The translations under genes and the position numbers were made by a program. The notes under the pieces were generated by a model that searched no databases, had not been told where the DNA came from, and worked only from the letters and a program-made list of their open reading frames with translations. DNA of 64,000 nucleotides from Gadus chalcogrammus (lineage: Eukaryota; Chordata; Actinopteri; Gadiformes; Gadidae). Location: positions 19,056,477 through 19,120,476 of the forward strand of contig NC_079423.1 of assembly GCF_026213295.1 (NCBI RefSeq). The letters are read 5' to 3'. Shown here in pieces: positions 11,777 to 23,427 of this stretch; position 1 is the first letter of the stretch; each line of letters opens with the position of its first letter.

Positions 11777-11999
11777 ATGAGGGACTTGGTGCTCAAGTAT
11801 CAAGATTTGTTTCCTGATGTTCCTAAGAGAACCCATGTAGCAGTCCATGATGTTGACGTAAGTGACGCTCAACCAATCAAACAACATCCATATAGGATGA
11901 GTCCTGAGAAATGTAATTTAGCTGAAGAGGAAGTGGTTTGCATGTTAAAGCACGGCGTCATTCAGCCATCACACTCCAATTGGAGTTCGCCATGTGTGT
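11777..11999 (+). pseudogene. Gmr1-like reverse transcriptase, N-terminal fragment
   Basis: It starts MRDLVLKYQDLFPDV, includes QHPYRMSPEK and LKHGVIQPSHSNWSSPCV, and stops abruptly where the insert begins. The missing continuation LVPKPDGSTRFCTDY is found at 13745, so the split point is precise. Confidence 0.85.
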
Positions 12000-13740
12000 G
12001 TAACCGGTACCTGGTGTCTTTTAATGAACACTGCTACTAGTTTACAATCAATAATCAATATATGGGCCAGACTACCAGAAGATTCTAAGGTTCGTTAAGG
12101 AGAGATATGGTAACTGTCTGCACCAGAAATGACACACGGAAACATATATATATTTCAGATATATTTCAAAAGTAAGAGAATTTTCAAAGCTGTTTTTCTC
12201 TCTTACCTTTTGGTTTTATTTATTTAAGTAGGAAAAATGATAAACGGAACAATTATACCTACAATTATTTAAAATAAAATGTGGAAAGGATTAAAATGAT
12301 CACTAACACCTTTCTTATTTACACCCTTATTTTAGGTCACTAAGAGTCAACCCTTTCAAATAAAACTTACACAGGTTTCAAAATACATCTGAATACTTAA
12401 AACATCCCTAAATAACACATTTCAATTACACTAATAAAACACAGTAAAAAATGAGATCAGCCTATTCTAAGGGTTCGATCTGTCTCAGTCCATGTGAACA
12501 ACACAATATCTAAATAATTCAGTCTCTTGTTCCTACAATGCTGCAGAAACGATTCGAATTTGCCTTATTGTTGTCCAATAGGATCGCTCTGATGGGGTAG
12601 CTCGCCAGTCTGCACACCGCTGCGGGACCCCAGGGAGGGCGAGCAGGATACAGACGTTCCAGGGTTCAATATCTTTTTTCGATCCACACAAAAAAACCCG
12701 GCCTTGACAACAAAGCCAAAAGACTCATTATTAGTCTGTCTATCTTATACATTTCAGTTAATTTTCTATAAATAATATCATATTCTAGGTAACTTAACAC
12801 AGTTTAAAACATAAATGATTGACACTTAACTCTAAATAAACCACTTCAAAAAAACATTTAAGTTGTATTTTCTTTCTGTAGTTAATATACTCAGCAAGCT
12901 ATAGATCACTGGAAGAATTTATCATTTCAAAACTAGCACCATTAACTCACAGCTTTACAGCTCATATTGTTTTTCACCATAAGGCAAATAAACACATCTA
13001 GCAGCATCACTGACACATCAACACACGGCAACATCACACAGTGGAAAAAATGCTCAACCCACCGCTAAAGCTACAGTCTGCCGGCAGACCAGCAACGGGC
13101 CTCACATCCCCTCCCCCAGATCAGTCACGGCACGTCACGTGCAGTGTCACTGCGCACTATGCAAGAACGTTAGAAAAAAACGTTAGAAAAAAACGTTAGC
13201 TGCGGCTAGTTAGCAGCTAGTAGCGTCTAGTTAGCGTGCTGTTTACCACACTAAAAGCCCAATTCTAAATCTAATATTTACACGGAAGGCTAACCAAGGG
13301 TTTCGAAATCACGGTGTGGGCTTTTCGGGACTTTTAGTGACGCGGGGAATCTCTGTTCATGTAGCCAACTGTTTAAAAATAGTTGCTCACGATCTCTCTC
13401 TTCTGTGGCTCGTCCCGAAAAGGACGAATCACCGTAACTGCCGTCTACTGGCGGTTAGAAGAGGCGTGTCTAACTTCTTATTGGCTACTGAGCCAGAACA
13501 GTTGCCAAGCGATCTATTTTAATTGACAGGTGATTTAACAAATCACACCATATTAATCAGTTATCATAAAATAAATGCACTTATTTTCAGTACCTTCCTC
13601 TTAAATGTCTCTATTACTTTTTGTGTCACTATTTAAAACGACAATATACAAGCCATGTATTTCTTTCTGAAAAGTGACAACTATTCTACTGGGTTTTGAA
13701 TAAATTCTGTTTAAATTAAAAGGTGTTATGCAACCCTGGG
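12000..13740. mobile_element. ~1.7-kb insert splitting the Gmr1 RT
   Basis: The insert is bounded by TGTAACCGG on the left and CTGGGTTACA on the right, so the ends are short inverted repeats of TG...CA form. TGTG flanks both sides, a possible 4-bp TSD; the exact cut is blurred by a TG run. The inside is AT-rich in the left half and CpG-rich near 13050-13450, with no recognisable protein. A solo LTR or a non-autonomous DNA element would both fit. I do not recognise the family. Confidence 0.65.
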
Positions 13741-14535
13741 TTACATGTGCTTGTACCAAAGCCTGATGGCAGTACAAGATTTTGTACTGACTATAGTAAA
13801 GTTAATGCTGTTAGCAAGACTGATGCTTTTCCAATCCCAAGGGTTGATGATTGTGTTGACAAAGTAGGGCAGTCAAAGTTCCTCACTAAGATTGATCTGT
13901 TGAAAGGTTATTGGTGTGTTCCATTAACTGAATGTGGTAGAGAAATCTCTGCTTTCGTCACACCTTCTGGGCTGTACGAATACAATGTTCTCCCATTTGG
14001 AATGAAGAATTCGCCAGCCACATTCCAAAGAATGATTCATTCTGTGATCAAAGATTTGCCCAACACCAGTGCTTACATTGATGATTTAGTGACTGGGAAT
14101 GAGACTTGGGAGAATCATCTGGAGGATGTAGGAAGACTGTTTGAGAACCTGTCAGAGGCCAACTTAACAGTTAATTTGTCCAAGAGCGAATTTGGATGTG
14201 CCCATGTTACTTATCTTGGACACGTTATTGGCCAAGGTCAGGTGGTGCCTGTTGATTCAGACAATGAGGTTCAGACAATTATGGCTTTTGCTGCTCCCAC
14301 GGGTAAGAAAGCCCTGAGGCGATTCTTGGGAATGGTGGGGTATTATCGCAAGTTCTGTAAGAACTTTGCTGAAGTCGCCTTGCCATTAACAAACTTGCTC
14401 AAGAATAGAGAGAATTTTGTCTGGAACGAATCTTGCCAAAATGCATTTGACAAACTGAAGTCCATGTTATGTAATTATCCTGTACTCCAGTCTCCTGATT
14501 TTAGTAAACCATTTTTCAGTGGCCGTAGATGCTAG
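13741..14535 (+). pseudogene. Gmr1-like reverse transcriptase, main part
   Basis: Motifs in order: LVPKPDGSTRFCTDYSKVN, LTKIDLLKGYW, FVTPSGLYEYNVLPFGMKN, catalytic AYIDDLVTG (about 14071-14097), TYLGHVIGQG and RFLGMVGYYRKF. The frame ends in a one-base shift in a T run at about 14512. RNase H continues in the next frame. Confidence 0.88.
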
Positions 14536-14887
14536 TGATGATGCCGCTGGGGCTGTGTTGTTACAACATGATGAGAGTGACAATGTTGAGCATCCTGTTG
14601 CATACTTTTCCAAGAAGTTCAACCGGCATCAGATCAACTATTCAACAATTGAGAAAGAGCTATTAGCTTTGATTCTAGCACTGCAACATTTTGATGTTTA
14701 TTTATGTACAGGTCAGAAACCCCTCATTGTATACACAGATCATAATCCCTTAGTGTTTTTGAGTAAGATGAGAAACAAAAACAGAAGATTGTTAAACTGG
14801 AGTTTAATTTTGCAAGAGTATGACATGGTAATCAAGCATATCAAGGGTAAAGATAATATTATTGCTGATTGTCTATCTCGGTGTTGA
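14519..14887 (+). pseudogene. Gmr1-like RNase H
   Basis: VAVDASDDAAGAVLLQ (first Asp), EKELLALILAL (Glu) and YTDHNPL (Asp) give the RNase H active-site pattern. The frame ends at TGA just before the polypurine tract. No integrase follows, as expected for Gmr1 order. Confidence 0.85.
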
Positions 14888-14930
14888 GATGTTGAAATTG
14901 TAGATAGACCTGTCTCAAAATGTTCCCTTT

Positions 14931-14941
14931 AAGGGGGAAGG
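14931..14941 (+). promoter_or_regulatory. Polypurine tract of the Gmr1-like element
   Basis: AAGGGGGAAGG directly precedes TGTAATGAAC, the LTR start, and would prime plus-strand DNA synthesis. Confidence 0.75.
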
Positions 14942-15400
14942 TGTAATGAACCTACATTTATACTTTATTTCTACATTGTTTTGTTTTATTTTGACATGAT
15001 TCTGTATTTTATTTGCGGTCATAAGGTAATCTAATTTATTTTTGTCAATCATCAGATCAGCATGCGTGGTTAGTGATTGTTGATTGGCCTATTCCTGATT
15101 GCATGCGATATATAGCGCAGAGAATTACGGAAGGGGGGCGGCTTGACTCTATCCGAACCCGTGGATGCCATATCGGTTGGACGTCTCTTCACTCCCTCCG
15201 CTCTCGTGGACACCTTATTTTTGGATCGTTTGGACGTCTCTTCACTCCCTGTGTTTAGGGTAGAGGGAAAAAATGGTGTAACTTTGTGAATAATAACAAA
15301 CCTTGATGCTGAAGTTGTAGATAAATATTCGAAACTCATCCATGACTCTCTGTCTGCCTTTGCTGCCATTTTAACACGTAACACTAGACAGCCAGCAAGT
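14942..15400 (+). repeat. 3' LTR of the Gmr1-like element (right edge approximate)
   Basis: It starts TGTAATGAACC after the polypurine tract. A TATA-like GATATATAGC lies at 15107-15116, and the 12-base CGTCTCTTCACT occurs twice (about 15180 and 15234). The 5' LTR is not in the window, so the right edge cannot be fixed by comparison. Confidence 0.6.
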
Positions 15401-16263
15401 TGCAATGGCTATATACTATACGTCTTTCACGCACGTCAAAATAAAAATCTGATATCAGATGTAGTCATGTTTGCATAAACATTTCTGATCAGAATAGATT
15501 TCTATTCGGAATAGATCTATTCCTATCATGTGATCCGAATTGTTTATATGGCATACGGCGGCGACATAATGGACATCTTTTATGTTTTTGCTTTTAATGA
15601 ACGCCCAGCAGGAGAGAGATTTTCTCTGAACAGTATTCCGGTTGAGGCGTATATATGATATTTTTATTCAGATTGAGCTGTTCTTCCAATTCTAATCAGA
15701 TCAGAAGTGTCCATGTAAACCCGGCCTTGACAAAAGGAGGCCGAACCGAACTGATTCTTCTCTCTCGTTCGTCTCGTTCGTTCTCAGACTCGACTCCTCC
15801 CAGACCCGCTGACTGGCTGACTCGCTGTTCGTTCACTGCCTGTGAGTGATGAAGAGGGAAGAGGCTTAGTGAGCGAGCGTCACTAAGCCTATTAAGTCTA
15901 TTATCTTGCTGATATGTTAAACATCCAATAATCCACTACACCCCCCATCCCGCTGTGTTTGGACTTCCATGATCGTTTGAGAATGAGAACGAGGGAGGAG
16001 CAGAGTCTGACTGACTCAGCTGAGAACATGCATTCCATGATTCGATTCACTGCTACCGGAAACTCGACTGAACGAACAAACAAACAAACGATTCTGAACG
16101 ACTCTTCTTGGCGAACTGATCGACGCGAACTGAATCAAGGAAAATAATCATTGAATCCATCATTACTGCCCAGACAGCCAGCCAGTTACCATGGCAATGG
16201 CTAGCCTACTGTAAGTCTTTCACGCTTGTCCGTCAAAATAAAAGTCTGACATCAGATGTAGTG
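15390..16263. repeat. ~70-bp direct repeats flanking a ~700-bp segment
   Basis: 15390-15463 (CAGCCAGCAAGTTGC..., TCTTTCACGCACG, TCAAAATAAAAATCTGA) and 16170-16263 (CAGCCAGCCAGTTACC..., TCTTTCACGCTTG, TCAAAATAAAAGTCTGA) are diverged direct copies. The segment between has TTCGTTCTC-rich sequence and no recognisable gene. It may be a MITE or solo-LTR derivative. Confidence 0.55.
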
Positions 16264-16345
16264 ATGGGTCGGTCGCGAACGGGCCGGTTCAAAGAGTCGG
16301 CTCTTTTAAGTGAACGATGGGACTCGGCTGCCGAACGCGAGATGT
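16259..16345 (+). mobile_element. hAT-type terminus
   Basis: TAGTGATGGGTCGGTCGCG followed by GCCGGTTCAAAGAGTCGGCTC resembles termini of fish hAT elements of the GAGCCGGCTC type. A matching interior segment, GAGCCGTTTTGGAGCTGAAA, is near 17715. No transposase is found nearby and the matching end is uncertain. Confidence 0.5.
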
Positions 16346-16440
16346 TTTAAATTTTTTATATAGAGTTTGACTAGTCAGAATGATATGAAGATCTCCGCGC
16401 TACGGGTGCTCCTTGCATGCTATGCGTGTGTGCAGTGACT

Positions 16441-17490
16441 GACTGACAGGTGTATGCATGCAACCCAGGCCCCCAGGAGCAGTGCATACTTCCGCAATCT
16501 TCTGGAGTCCCTGAAGTAGATGTCCCCGTTCACTCCAATACAAGTGGGGAACAGGAATGTATCGCCGCAAAATAATTGTGGATATCAATCAAAGGCTCGT
16601 AATTATATTTATATCATGTACTAATAAAATGTAAGTTTTCTCTTTTCAAAACGCCACCTCAAGCGTTTTATTTTATTTATGTATTTTTTGCAGGAGAAGG
16701 AGGGGTTGGCAGCTGAAAGGAGTCGTAGTGAAACAAATGTTGTTTCGGCCCGGCATAATAATTTTTGAATAATAATTGTTGTCCAGATGGCAGAAGGAGT
16801 GTAATTTAAAGATCACATATAGAGAATCATCGGAGGGATTAACTTATACTTCCAAGGTCGGTAAACAATGCGACTGTGCTCGCTCAGACCTCTCGCTTAT
16901 GATGCTACAATGCTAACAATGCTACGAGAATATTATTTCTGAATCCGGCAAGTCATGCGCTAGGGAGTGGCTAGGCGCCCATGATGTGGAAGCAAATCTC
17001 TCCTTGATGTTGCCCTGCGCCATTGAGCAGTTTTCATAGGAATGAATGGGCGGCCATGTTTTAGTTCGCTGTCCTTTCTTTAAGGTCCATGATGCAACCA
17101 GGCCCCCAGGAGCAGTATATACTTCGGCAATCCACCAGTGCTCAGCGGCCAAGCCTGGTATTGCAGTTGTTTTAGCGGCTGTGGACAGGTCGCTCAATTC
17201 ATGGGGCCAAGAAGTAGATAACTCCGTTCACTCCAATACAAGTGGGGAACAGGAATAAGTCTCTGCAAAAAAATTGTGGATATCAATCAACGGTTCATAA
17301 TTATCTTTATACCATGTACTAATAAAATATACGTTTACTCTTTTCAAAATGCCACCTCAAGCGTTTTATTAGCCGTTTTATTTTATTATTTTTTGCAGGG
17401 GAAGGAGGGGTGGGCAGCTGAAAGACGTCGTAGTGGAACAAAAGTTCTTTCAGCCCGGCATCCAAGAGGGCTCAGTTCACGGCACCTTTA
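16441..17490. repeat. Dispersed module, copies 1 and 2
   Basis: Copy 1 (about 16441-16770) and copy 2 (about 17090-17490) share CAGGCCCCCAGGAGCAGT, CTCCAATACAAGTGGGGAAC, TTGTGGATATCAATCAA, CGCCACCTCAAGCG and GGCAGCTGAAAG. A third copy is at 26890-27915. No conserved ORF is shared. Copy 1 lacks the CACCAGTGCTCAGCGG block present in the other two. Confidence 0.75.
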
Positions 17491-17859
17491 ACTTCTTGGG
17501 TTAAAGGTACAAACTAATCTAAAATAAAATAATAATATAAATAATACAATTTGTTAAATAATTGTGGCCTAGATGGCAGGAGGAGTGTAATTTAAAGATT
17601 ACATACAAAAGGATGTATTGAATAATTGAAGTGATATATAGGCCTACTCATAGGTATCATAAGTCAAAACGGGCTACATTTGGCTGAATTATAAAAGGTA
17701 TAAGTGGTAATATGAAGAGCCGTTTTGGAGCTGAAAGAGCCTGCTCTTGTTGGTGAGCTGATCCAAATCTTTTTTCTTTTACACTCCGGGACCCATTCAA
17801 AACTAGTTAACTCAAATGTCTGTTTTGTCAGTGGGTTTTGACGGAGTATGCTTTAGAAA

Positions 17860-18165
17860 CATGGTTGGTGATTGTTTTAATATGTTATCTTCCGGTTAAC
17901 AAGTTTTTAAGGCATACTAATGCAATATAACCATTCCTACCAAGCACACCACACATCCATGCATGGAAGACTTCTATTTAAAAAAGATATACTTAGATCT
18001 ACCCTTGGCAGTCCATGAAGTGTTGTGGGATTATGTTGGACTCATGAACATGGGGTCTTCTGTTAGACATGGCATGACATCAAATGATTGTTTACCATCA
18101 TGTATTCATTAGGCCTCCACCATACTCGTCATACAGTAAGTCCCCATCATGGTTGCTTTCAACTA
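17860..18165 (+). repeat. Diverged direct repeat A, upstream of the first MAST exon
   Basis: It shares GTTAGACATGGCAT-like sequence, ATCATGTATTCATTAGGCC, CACCATACTC and TCATGGTTGCTT with 19060-19360 inside the MAST intron. Divergence is substantial. It could be an old local duplication or two copies of one dispersed repeat. Confidence 0.6.
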
Positions 18166-18347
18166 TATTTGCTATTATTATTATTGTTCTTCTGGTCGCT
18201 TTTAGCCAATGATTTTGTATGAATGTTTAATAAGCCCTAAGGGGTTAGGGCAATCTATCTCAAAGATGCCTTCAGCTAGACTGTGGACCATTGGGATCAA
18301 ACACAGAACCCTAACCTTACTTCCCTCCTCCTCCTCCTCCTCCTCAG

Positions 18348-18553
18348 GCGTCGCACCATCCTGAGGAAGCTCTCCAAGCAGAGCACCGTGATGCACAGCA
18401 GCCGCAGCTTCTCCTCCGGCCTACACCACTCCGTGTCCTCCAGCGAGAGTCTGCCTGGCTCTCCCACCCACAGCCTCTCCCCCGGCCCGGCCACACCCTG
18501 CCGAAGCCCCGCCTCTCCCTGCCGGAGCCCCGCCCCTGACCACCAGGTCACAG
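18348..18553 (+). CDS. MAST-family kinase, penultimate coding exon
   Basis: MAST proteins are microtubule-associated Ser/Thr kinases with DUF1908, kinase and PDZ domains and a long disordered Ser/Pro-rich tail; this exon encodes tail. The acceptor is a TCC-rich tract ending CAG at 18345-18347 and the donor is CAG|GTGAGC at 18553/18554. The exon encodes RRTILRKLSKQSTVMHSSRS, then SSGLHHSVSSSESLPGSPTH and SLSPGPATP, matching the conserved MAST LFRKL...SLPGSPTHSLSP region. It ends with one base of a codon (phase 1) that joins the next exon in frame. No kinase, PDZ or earlier MAST exon was found in 1-18347. Confidence 0.85.
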
Positions 18554-19433
18554 GTGAGCAAGGCAGGGCCCCATCTTTTGATATGGAGATATTGCAAAGT
18601 ATGAAAATGGTGATGTGTGTATACTTTCCTGAAATTAGGGGTCCTACGGAAAACTTAGGACCCCTAATTTGTTTGTCAGTATTTTTTTTTATAATTTTTA
18701 ACCTGACTTTTTGTTTCCAAAAGTTATAAAAAGTGGCAGGCTTGTAAAATGCGTAAGATAATCAAAAGCTCTCCCAGAATAACTCCTGGATGGCGCTATA
18801 ACAAGGCCTGGAAGTTCAGCATTTCAACAGGCTTCCATTACCAGTAGGAAGGTGCAATATGCATTAAACTTGTTATACTTGCACCATTTGTCATGATGAA
18901 AAACGTTCAAATCGCAACCCATACGGTTACAACATCTCTGATGTTTAAACAGCTCTGACATTGTGTCAAAAACACGTAGGCTCGGCTGTCGAATTTGATG
19001 CATTTGTTTGAAGTTGCCTTTCTGAACGTCTCTTTGATACTGGATTTTGAAACAATATGCATTAGGAACATGTAAGGTGATTGTCATGTGCCATATTACC
19101 ATACCGACCAAGTTCACCATACCTCCACGTACGGAAGATTTATATTCCTCAAAATATAGTCTAATCTGCCATTGGCAGTCTACATGTCCATGTAGTGTAG
19201 TAGTATTGCGTCGGACTCATTACCATGGATTCGCTGGTTGAAGTCCAACCTCAACCAACTATTCTGTGAGACATGGCATTACACCAAATAATGTTTAGCA
19301 TCATGTATTCATTAGGCCACCACCATACTCATAGTCATACGGTCATGGTTGCTTGCAACTTTATTTGTTTTTGTTTGGTTCATCAAAATCCAGTATGAAT
19401 CTTGGATTAAAGAGGCCCTAGTGTCCAGCAGCT

Positions 19434-20475
19434 GGCTGCACCAGCAGAACGTAAGGTCCCACTCAGGCTCAGAGTGGGTCCCACTCAGACTCAGACGTTC
19501 GACTTTACACACGCAACAAAAATAGCAGTTGCACCAAGCAGATAGTTTCAACGTAACGCTAAGTTACAACTTATATTTTACACCTCCACTCTAGCTGGTG
19601 TAAGTTCCATAATAACGATAAAGACCGTTAAATACGTTAAAAGATTTCAACACAAGTGATGGCTATTCGTTTTGAGCAATGGGAAGAGGAGTTTCAACAC
19701 ATGATTTGTGCCGGGAATGGATTGTCGGTGACCGTATCGATCCATTTCTTCAGTATGATGATGTTGATTTATATGCGCAATTTCGGTTTTGCCGGGCGGA
19801 GTTACTGAGAATAACCGGCCTTCTTGACAGCGACCTGCAGCACAACACAAACCGAAATTCGGCTCTAAGTCTAGCGATGCAAGTGTGTTTGGCTCTGAGA
19901 TATTTTGCCACCGGGTCTTCTCAAAACCTAGTTGGTGACTCGGTCCAAATAAAAACAACTCGAGCCCACGTACAAACCAACATTTCATGCAATGCATAGC
20001 CAGGTAGAGGCTAACTCAGACAAAAACTCACGACACACACAACGAATAGCATACAAAGCATATTTATTTATTTATTATAAAATCCGCCATCAAATAGCTT
20101 AACCTCACGCCTATACCGTCCAAGTAAATTTTAGAGAATAAATGACTGAAACTGTTTTGTTTGTCCTCTCATTTGGGTGCTACTGCTAACGCGTCTTCAC
20201 TCGGATAAGGTGGAAACTTGCCAGTACTTCCTGTTTACATTGTTGGCCGTCAAAGATTGGCTTGAAATTATCTAAACGTCATTAAAAGGGACACTGGTAC
20301 AATTTACGCACTACTAGTAACATTACAACTTAAGTTATGGTGGTGCAACCAAAATTTAGAACACCTTTTAGTTTGATACTAGCTATGTCGAGCGTAGGGT
20401 TAAGGCAGACTTTACACCCGAACTTATGATCGGCTTTACGTTCTGCTGGTGCAACCGACTGCAGGTGTAACTCTG
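19434..20475 (+). mobile_element. Harbinger/PIF-type DNA transposon remnant in the MAST intron
   Basis: Inverted termini share GCACCAGCAGAACGTAA (19438-19454) and its reverse complement (20436-20452), extended by weaker pairing outward. ATTAAAGAGGCCCTA occurs on both sides (about 19412 and 20477). The interior holds the transposase N-terminal remnant. The rest is AT-rich with no further coding similarity, so this is an internally deleted copy. Confidence 0.75.
19679..19999 (+). pseudogene. HARBI1-like transposase, N-terminal remnant
   Basis: The 106-codon frame includes ERID-like DRIDPFLQYDD, AQFRFCRAELLRITGLLDSD, LQHNTNRNSALS and CLALRYFATGSSQNLVGDSVQI. This is the helix-turn-helix region that precedes the DDE nuclease in Harbinger transposases. 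The similarity ends at VQIKTTRAH and the catalytic domain is missing. The ORF start itself is arbitrary. Confidence 0.8.
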
Positions 20476-20529
20476 TATTAAAGAGGCCCTATGTATTAAA
20501 GTGGTATGTTCCCCTCTCTGCCCCTCCAG

Positions 20530-22190
20530 ACTCCAACCCCCCACAGAGCATGTCTCCCTGCCCCAACTCCCCCAGCTCCTCCTCCACCCACATCCGGCCC
20601 AGCTCCTTGCACGGCCTGGGCTCCAAGCTAAGCACCCAGCGCTACACCAAGGTGGGCCGCCGCAAGTCCACCAGCAGCATCCCACCTTCACCACTCGCGT
20701 GCACCTCCTCCTCCCCCGCCTCCTCCTGCTGCCCCCAGCCCCTCTCCCCTCAGCGCTCACCCTCCCCACTTCCGTGCCTGGCAAAGACCCTGCAGGCATA
20801 CCACGGCACAAACCTTTCGCCGCCCACCATCGTGCGGCACATGGTGCGCCCACGCTGCACCGATCACCCCCGCTCGCCGCTCCTCAAGCGGGTGCAGTCG
20901 GCCGAGAAGCTGTCGGGTGGCTACCACTGTGACAAGAAGCAGTTTGCGCCGCGGCGGCACACGCTTGAGGTGCCGCTCTACGGCGAGGTGGACCTGCTGG
21001 GCGACGCGGAGGCCGACGGGGGGTTAAGCGGCGGGCTCCGCTCCATGGGTGACCACGGGCGCCTTGGTGGAGGGTACCTGGGCGGCGTGCAACGCTCAGA
21101 GAGGCTGGTAGTGATGAGGAAGCTCAACCTGTCGGAGCGTCGCGACTCCTTCAAGAAACAGGAGGCAGTGCAGGAGGTGAGCTTTGACGAGCCCGACGAG
21201 AAGAGCAGCCCCCGGGTCATGGTGACCGGCCCCTCTTCCTCCTCCACTCCCCTACTCCTCAAACCATCCTCAGACCCCCATACCCAGCCGAGGCCTGCCC
21301 GGGGCACCTACCAGCTTCAATCCAGAGAAGAGGTGGAGCAGGAGGCGCCTCCACTTTTGAGGCGGTTCACCATGGTTCCCCAGATCGCTGTGCAGGGTTC
21401 AACAGAGAGCGAGGACCAGGAAGAGTGGGAGCCCTGCTCCGACGGAGAGGAGGAGGAACAACAGCAGCAGCAGGTAGTGGTGGCTAATTCCCTCTTATTA
21501 CCACAGCGACCGGAAGCGACTCCCAGTCCGGGTATTACCACTCACTTTCGAATGGAAACCTCCACCCTCCTGCTGAAAGACCAGAAGACCCCCAGCCCAT
21601 TGCTGAGGGACCTCGGGACCCCAAGCCCACTACTGAGAGACCAGGTGACCCCCAGCCCCCTGCTGAGCGACCAGGTGACCCCCAACCCCCTGCTGAGAGA
21701 CCAGGTGACCCCCAGCCCCCTGCTGAGAGACAAGCCGACCCCCAGTTCCCTGTGGAGAGACCAGCTGACCCCCAGTTCCCTGCTGAGAGACCAGGCGACC
21801 CCCAGTTCCCTGCTGAGAGACCACGAGACTCCCAGTTCCCTGCCGAGAGACCAGCCAACCCCAAGCCCCCTGCTAAATGACCTTTGGATCCCCAGTTCCC
21901 AACTGAGGCCCCCTGACTCCGACAGCCCTGCTGAGAGACGAGCAGATCCAAAGCCCTCTGCTGAGAGGTCAGCCGACCCCCACCGCCCTACTGAGAGGCC
22001 AGCCGACCCCCACCGTCCTGCTAAGAGACCAGGGGACCACCGGCCCCAAGCTGAGAGACCAGGAGACCCCCAGTCCCCTGCTGAGAGACCTGGGGACCCC
22101 CAGACCTTAGAGGCTGAACACCCAGCCTGGGAAGGCCCCCAGGACGAGCCGCTAGCAGCGCAATGCTGTTTACATTCAGATCTTCCTTAG
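20530..22190 (+). CDS. MAST-family kinase, terminal exon (C-terminal tail)
   Basis: The acceptor is CCTCCAG at 20523-20529. The split codon G|AC gives Asp, then SNPPQSMSPCPNSPSSSS. Conserved MAST blocks follow: HIRPSSLHGLGSKL, GRRKSTSSIPPSPLA, SPQRSPSPLP, LSPPTIVRHMVRP and HPRSPLLKRVQSAEKL, then ERRDSFKKQEAVQEV. The C-terminal third is an acidic/Gln stretch (EWEPCSDGEEEEQQQQQ) and an 18-unit decapeptide repeat, ending TAG at 22188-22190. This region binds partners and is probably disordered; it has no catalytic residues. The paralogue (MAST1, 2 or 3) cannot be set from the tail alone. High G+C and intact splice sites contrast with the surrounding AT-rich repeats. Confidence 0.88.
21570..22109 (+). 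repeat. 30-bp coding minisatellite, 18 units, read in two frames
   Basis: The repeat is built on CCTGCTGAGAGACCAGGTGA and CCCCCAG. Units 1-11 (21570-21899) encode LLRDQVTPSP-like decapeptides. Unit 12 (21900-21929) is irregular. Units 13-18 (21930-22109) encode AERPGDPQSP-like decapeptides: the same DNA unit read one base differently. No stop interrupts either part. Confidence 0.85.

Positions 22191-23427
<1,237 letters not shown>

Larger units (their letters stand above)
9486..15400 (+). mobile_element. Gmr1-like Ty3/Gypsy LTR retrotransposon, 5' end off the window
   Basis: Domain order along the + strand is gag remnant, protease, integrase, reverse transcriptase, RNase H, polypurine tract, LTR. 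Integrase before RT is the hallmark of the Gmr1 group, first described in Atlantic cod, and is opposite to ordinary Gypsy. The copy is inactive: the gag is cut by an L2 LINE, integrase and RT/RH have one-base frameshifts, and RT is split by a 1.7-kb insert (about 12000-13740). The 3' LTR boundary near 15400 is approximate. Confidence 0.85.
18554..20529 (+). other. MAST intron with repeat and transposon content
   Basis: The 1976-bp GT-AG intron holds repeat copy B (19060-19360) and a Harbinger-derived insert (about 19434-20475). The insert ends about 55-75 bp before the acceptor; the pyrimidine tract TTCCCCTCTCTGCCCCTCCAG remains intact. Confidence 0.8.

Noticed and set aside
20383..20853. 156-codon Gly/Arg-rich ORF on the minus strand
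   Set aside because: Antisense to the MAST terminal exon; high GC keeps the frame open.
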